Assembly (NCBI GenBank): GCA_016930875.1
Contig: JAFGFW010000086.1
Span: 1-35,004, forward strand
Source of the DNA: Deltaproteobacteria bacterium
GTDB taxonomy: Bacteria > Desulfobacterota > Desulfobacteria > Desulfobacterales > C00003060
Reading direction: 5' to 3'
Length of the DNA: 35,004 nucleotides
Shown: positions 31,648-35,004 of the stretch, in pieces
Layout of the letters: each line of letters starts with the position of its first letter
Position numbering within the stretch: the first letter of the stretch is position 1
Program-made: the position numbers and the translations under genes
The notes under the pieces: generated by a model
The model's database searches: none
Seen by the model: only the letters and a program-made list of their open reading frames with translations
What the model was told of the DNA's origin: nothing

Positions 31648-32828
31648 ACAGGATCGGCTGTCAAAAGCCCTGGATAATAGCGATCCGTCTCAGGGCGGGG
31701 CCACCCTCTAGCTGAATAGGTTTTCAAGTTGTCGTAGCTGCCAGATTCCAGGAAGTATTCTGAGACCAAACCCGTTCGCTCAAACTCGCTCAACTCTTCC
31801 CATATTTTGATAGCCTTTGGCGGAAACCAGCGGTTGGAAAAGGTATGGATGAAGAGCCCTTCAGGCCTCAAGATCCTTGCCACATCTCGAAAAACCTCAA
31901 AGGGACGCGTCATGTACTCAACAGATACCGTGCAGATCACCGCGTCAAAGCGCCGGTCCTCAAAGGGCAACCGGGGTTCTGTGTTAAGATCATGGACCAC
32001 GTATTCTGTTAGCTGGGGGTTATCGGCCATTTCTTCGACGTTTAAGCCTAGCCCAACCAGGGATCCAAGGGGAAGCGATTCCGGCACGTGAGATCTCCAG
32101 CTACTCATCAGGTCAAGCACATGCATACCTGGTCGCAGATATCTCCCGTACAGGGCCTTGATCATTGCCTGAGCTTGGCTATCAATGTGCGTAATGAGTC
32201 GAGGTTTGGCGTAGAAGATCGCGTCCTTGCTTTCATCATTCCTCATAAAAGGGTCATCTGAGAAAAAATCGGTTGGTTTTTCTCCAGAACGTGCCTGCAT
32301 GCCGGGGCCATTGGTGATGGTCTCAATCCAATCCGTCAGCCTTCCACCGCGCTCATCGTCCTTTTCTCGAACATCCACCACGGTCACCTGGAGCCCAGTG
32401 GCCCTGTCGGCCAAGGGATGGTTCAGGTCCACCGAGAGTTTTGATCTGTCAACACCAATGCACCGGAACGGTTCCATGTTGGCATCATAGATATTTGCCA
32501 AGCCTTTCAGAAGACCTCTTGGATAGAACCGACCCATCCGGGGTTCAATCCGATGGCCATTGAGTTTTCGCCGTTCAAATTGTTTAGTTGGGATGTCGAA
32601 AACTTGCTTTGTAGCGCAAGAGGGCATCATCTCAGCCGGGGAAAACAGAAATTGGAGTCGATCTTTGGGTTGGCTGCCCATCAATTCGTTCGTGACGACC
32701 TTCGGGAAAAGATCGCGCCAGAAATTAACATGCTCTGCGCGATAGACCTCCGTGTGGGTTGCTAGATCACTCTTCCAGGTGAGTTCGATCTCCAGCGCTC
32801 CCAATGTATGTTCACTGATTCTTGTCAT
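31617..32828 (-). CDS. FKBP-type (SlyD-like) and SAM-dependent methyltransferase fusion protein
   Basis: The 403-residue protein joins two domains. Residues about 10-160 resemble a SlyD-like FKBP peptidyl-prolyl isomerase region, including the motif LSVDLNHPLADRATGLQVTVVDV (130-152); typical SlyD reads DxNHPLAGxxLxFxVxV. Residues about 205-375 are a class I methyltransferase with LRPGMHVLDLMSSWRSHVPE, LPFEDRRFDAVICTVSVEYMTRPFEVFRDVARILRPEGLFIHTFSNRWFP. A good AAGGAGAG site precedes ATG 32828. The DLMSSW-type methyltransferase is a recognised stand-alone family of unknown target. Whether the FKBP part is active is not visible. It belongs to a minus-strand run with the glycosylase remnant and a flavoprotein gene. 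Confidence 0.85.
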   Translation of the reverse strand: MTRISEHTLGALEIELTWKSDLATHTEVYRAEHVNFWRDLFPKVVTNELMGSQPKDRLQFLFSPAEMMPSCATKQVFDIPTKQFERRKLNGHRIEPRMGRFYPRGLLKGLANIYDANMEPFRCIGVDRSKLSVDLNHPLADRATGLQVTVVDVREKDDERGGRLTDWIETITNGPGMQARSGEKPTDFFSDDPFMRNDESKDAIFYAKPRLITHIDSQAQAMIKALYGRYLRPGMHVLDLMSSWRSHVPESLPLGSLVGLGLNVEEMADNPQLTEYVVHDLNTEPRLPFEDRRFDAVICTVSVEYMTRPFEVFRDVARILRPEGLFIHTFSNRWFPPKAIKIWEELSEFERTGLVSEYFLESGSYDNLKTYSARGWPRPETDRYYPGLLTADPVYAVLGQTAS

Positions 32829-32854
32829 AGTTCTCTCCTTGTTCCCCTATTTTT

Positions 32855-33184
32855 TTACACTTCGCATTGACATGCCTTGTTGTTTTGAATGCTTACCTGT
32901 TCCTCGTAAGAATTTACCTGTGCCGTCTGCCTGCCAGATCCAATGGCAAGTTGCTTTGGAAGGGGACTCCGATGCGCATATCCCCTTTTCTTCATTTCTT
33001 GCACAAGGGCTTGGTGACGGAGATAGAGGGCCTTCAGCTTGCCTCGCCACCTTATGGTTTCTGGGTGTTTGGAATAGCCCCTTTTCCTTTGTGTCAATAT
33101 TGCCCAAATAGCGTGTCATTCCCTGTGCTCACCGAGAAGATGTTGGCGACACAATTTTCCCGGAGAAACATCCCAAATCCGCAT
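32855..33184 (-). pseudogene. pyrimidine dimer DNA glycosylase (T4 endonuclease V-like), interrupted by one TGA
   Basis: ATG 33184 follows a strong GGGAGGAAAGG ribosome site and opens MRIWDVSPGKLCRQHLLGEHRE, then a TGA at codon 23 (33116-33118), then HAIWAILTQRKRGYSKHPE and on to the end at 32855 without further stops (RWRGKLKALYLRHQALVQEMKKRGYAHRSPL near the middle). The family, which cleaves UV photoproducts, has a conserved ...EHREL... at this point, as in EYREL of the phage enzyme, so Leu is replaced by a stop. The rest, 109 codons, looks intact. Either a recent nonsense mutation, a sequence error, or, less likely, recoding. Adjacent to the methyltransferase fusion gene (27 nt) on the same strand. 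Confidence 0.72.
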
Positions 33185-33287
33185 GTACCTTTCCTCCCGT
33201 TTGTGATTGAAGATCCTGCCAACTCTTTTGGATATCATTTATAAATTAAGACTGAATCAAAAGGAGTCAATCTGGCGGGAACTTTTG

Positions 33288-33725
33288 TTAAGGCAAGGTT
33301 TCAAAGTAGGAATTGGTTAGGCCGTCTAACAGAAGGAAGGAATGAATCCGGATGGAGAACACCTCTGCATCGGGGTGGTCGGCGAAGCCTTCGAGTTGGG
33401 CATGTCTGCTCATGAGGGCCTCTCGGATCTGGCGCCTCATGTTGTCGTCTCCGATCTGTTCAAACACGCCGGTCACAGTGAGGGCCTTGGCCTGAGAGCG
33501 CCTTGAACCACGATCTTCCTCGCGGGTGTCGATCAAGAGGCTGACCCAGGGATTTTCCCTGAGATTTCTGAATTTCTTTGTGTCTTTGAAGGTCACCATG
33601 TAAATCTCCGTGCACGCATCATTAGCCACATAGGCCATAAGAGAGGAATGGGGCCTGTTGTTGGAAACGGTGGCCAAAACGCACATATCTTTTTCTCTCA
33701 CCAGGATTTTCATCTTATCCAGCAT
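33288..33725 (-). CDS. pyridoxamine 5'-phosphate oxidase-like FMN-binding protein
   Basis: The 145-residue protein fits the split-barrel PNPOx-like family: VREKDMCVLATVSNNRPHSSLMAYVANDACTEIYMVTFKDTKKFRNLRENPWVSLLIDTR is a standard arrangement, with the CVLATV strand, the SxM turn and the KxxNL-x-NP-V-SLL motif. It differs clearly from the 126-residue relative at 25037. The likely cofactor is FMN. AAGGAG before ATG 33725 is a strong ribosome site. It heads a minus-strand set with the glycosylase remnant and the methyltransferase fusion; its substrate is unknown. Confidence 0.85.
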   Translation of the reverse strand: MLDKMKILVREKDMCVLATVSNNRPHSSLMAYVANDACTEIYMVTFKDTKKFRNLRENPWVSLLIDTREEDRGSRRSQAKALTVTGVFEQIGDDNMRRQIREALMSRHAQLEGFADHPDAEVFSIRIHSFLLLDGLTNSYFETLP

Positions 33726-33821
33726 GGTTTTCTCCTTCTTTTCATTGCCCCTTCGAGCCTAACTTGATATATCAACTTACCAAGGATTACCAGTCTCCAT
33801 TTGCCCTGAGGTGGAATCCCT

Positions 33822-34772
33822 ATGGAGATGAAGATAAGATTGGGCATCAGCGCCTGCCTATTGGGGGAAGAAGTCCGTTACGACGGCGGTCACAAACTCG
33901 ATCGGTGCCTCACGGACACGCTTGGAAGATACGTGGAATATGTCCCTGTCTGCCCTGAAGTAGAAGCCGGATTTGGAATTCCCCGGGAGGCCATGCACCT
34001 AGAGGGAGATCCGAATGCCCCGAGACTCGTGACCAGGCGGACCAAGCGGGACCTCACAGAACCGATGCTCTCATGGGCCAAAAAACGGGTCTTAGAACTC
34101 GAGGCTCAAGATCTTTGTGGCTTTATATTTAAAAGCCGGTCTCCTAGCAGTGGTATGGAGCGGATTCCGGTCTTTAACGAAAAGGGGATGCCGGTCAAAA
34201 AGGGCGTTGGCCTTTTTGCACGCATTTTTATGGATCATTTTCCCTTGCTGCCTGTGGAAGACGAGGGCCGGCTCCATGATCCAAAACTAAGAGAAAACTT
34301 CATCGAATGCATCTTTGTATTTAAAAGATGGCGGGAATCCCTCTCACGAGGGAAGAGCCGGCGAGGCTTGATAGATTTCCACACGAAGCACAAGCTCCTG
34401 GTCCTCTCTCACAGCCCGAAGCATTACCAGATGATGGGAAGGCTTGTGGGCCAGGCGAAAGCGTTCGCCTTGGGAGAACTCTATCAAACTTACGAACGCC
34501 TGCTCCTGGAGGCCTTGCGACTTAAGACGACCATCAAGAAGAACGCCAATGTGCTCCAGCACATGATGGGCTATTTCAAGAAAGAGCTATCTTCCGATGA
34601 AAAACAAGAACTCCTGGAAATGATCGGTCTTTACCGTGAAGCGAGTGTTCCCCTGATCGTTCCCGTCACCCTCATGAACCACTACATTCGTAAGTATGAT
34701 CAACCCTACCTTAAAGGACAATACTATCTCCGTACTCACCCCATCGAACTTCAGCTGCGAAACCACGCGTAG
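33822..34772 (+). CDS. DUF523-DUF1722 fusion protein (YbgA family type)
   Basis: The 316-residue protein contains DUF523 (residues about 5-155: LGISACLLGEEVRYDGGHK, VCPEVEAGFGIPREAMHL and GFIFKSRSPSSG) followed by DUF1722 (about 185-305: LIDFHTKHKLLVLSHSPKHYQMMGRLV, LMNHYIRKYDQPYLKGQYYL). The combination is a recognised protein often encoded next to photolyase in proteobacteria; the DUF523 part has conserved Cys and may bind a metal or cluster, but the function is not proven. The start at ATG 33822 or ATG 33828 lacks a clear ribosome site. Its divergent neighbour is the PNPOx-like gene. Confidence 0.88.
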   Translation: MEMKIRLGISACLLGEEVRYDGGHKLDRCLTDTLGRYVEYVPVCPEVEAGFGIPREAMHLEGDPNAPRLVTRRTKRDLTEPMLSWAKKRVLELEAQDLCGFIFKSRSPSSGMERIPVFNEKGMPVKKGVGLFARIFMDHFPLLPVEDEGRLHDPKLRENFIECIFVFKRWRESLSRGKSRRGLIDFHTKHKLLVLSHSPKHYQMMGRLVGQAKAFALGELYQTYERLLLEALRLKTTIKKNANVLQHMMGYFKKELSSDEKQELLEMIGLYREASVPLIVPVTLMNHYIRKYDQPYLKGQYYLRTHPIELQLRNHA

Positions 34773-34803
34773 ACCCAAAATCTCCCGATAGCAAAAACGC
34801 AAA

Positions 34804-34905
34804 GTGTGGTTGAGCAACTTCGCCGGCGTGCCCCGTTATGCCCTGGACTCACGGGAGATCATTCTTGATCAATATCTCTTTGGCACTGGGCAACTAAACG
34901 CATAG
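34804..34905 (+). other. short unplaced coding fragment at the right edge
   Basis: From GTG 34804 a 33-codon frame reads FAGVPRYALDSREIILDQYL and ends GTGQLNA at a TAG (34903-34905). Its composition is protein-like and it looks like the C-terminal end of a larger protein whose beginning is missing, but I cannot name it. A GAGACCTTTGCATAACCCC string that begins right at the stop resembles the terminal repeats of some insertion sequences. The rest up to the window end has no recognisable gene. Confidence 0.3.
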
Positions 34906-35004
34906 AGACCTTTGCATAACCCCTTCTCACTCGTTCGTATGAGCTTTTTGACCCATCCATGGGCTCGTTCACTAAATCCTAAAAACTCGGCCCAAGGGCC
35001 TCAA

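Noticed and set aside
33116-33118. TGA as selenocysteine or reassigned codon in the glycosylase
   Set aside because: Leu is conserved here in the family, no SECIS-like hairpin is evident, and the two TGA sites would need different amino acids. All other genes in the window use TGA normally as a stop.

Overview
The window looks like chromosomal DNA of a Desulfobacterota (former deltaproteobacterial), probably anaerobic, Gram-negative bacterium. This is an inference from three things: a four-subunit ferredoxin-dependent 2-oxoacid oxidoreductase, a complete o-succinylbenzoate menaquinone operon, and intergenic DNA full of degenerate simple repeats of the kind common in that phylum. I saw no rRNA, tRNA, CRISPR array or complete insertion sequence.

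Layout. (1) Positions 132-9167, all minus strand: a chemosensory and partner-switch signalling locus. In transcription order it encodes a receiver-SpoIIE phosphatase (RsbU type), an RsbW-like ATPase, a STAS antagonist, a hybrid CheA with two CheW-like modules and a C-terminal receiver, CheW, CheB, CheR and a response regulator. No methyl-accepting receptor or flagellar gene is present. (2) 9298-12535, plus: ferredoxin plus alpha, beta and gamma subunits of a 2-oxoacid:ferredoxin oxidoreductase and a double ACT protein, behind a near-consensus sigma70 promoter. (3) 12788-16400: an Mth938-type protein, a metallo-beta-lactamase-fold hydrolase and PriA. (4) 16582-23924, plus: menF-menD-menH-menB-menC-menE, tightly packed, taking chorismate to o-succinylbenzoyl-CoA and 1,4-dihydroxy-2-naphthoyl-CoA. 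(5) 23925-35004: an accessory region of small stress and repair genes. It holds two PNPOx-like flavoproteins, a DUF1499 lipoprotein, a LigB-type dioxygenase, an SRPBCC protein, a class II photolyase, TspO, an NmrA-like SDR, an FKBP-methyltransferase fusion, a T4-endonuclease-V-like glycosylase and a DUF523-DUF1722 protein. Several genes here are interrupted or partial. The content resembles the light and singlet-oxygen stress gene sets of aerobic proteobacteria, but no regulator is in view.

The most interesting observation is in region 5. Two cassettes 4.6 kb apart (about 24775-24945 and 29411-29578) each encode a 20-residue Lys-rich peptide ending in Gly-Leu-Cys-Lys-Cys-Lys-x-Ser-Cys. The peptides match at 15 of 20 positions, while eight codons differ only synonymously, so the amino-acid sequence appears to be under selection. 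Each has its own Shine-Dalgarno sequence and a hairpin with a T-rich tail 20-25 nt after the stop, with shared blocks in both flanks. I do not recognise this family. Other points of note: two small genes split by a single in-frame TGA, a cheA whose linkers contain intergenic-type repeats, a consensus sigma54 promoter that would give an almost leaderless mRNA, and a terminator-like hairpin inside a reading frame.
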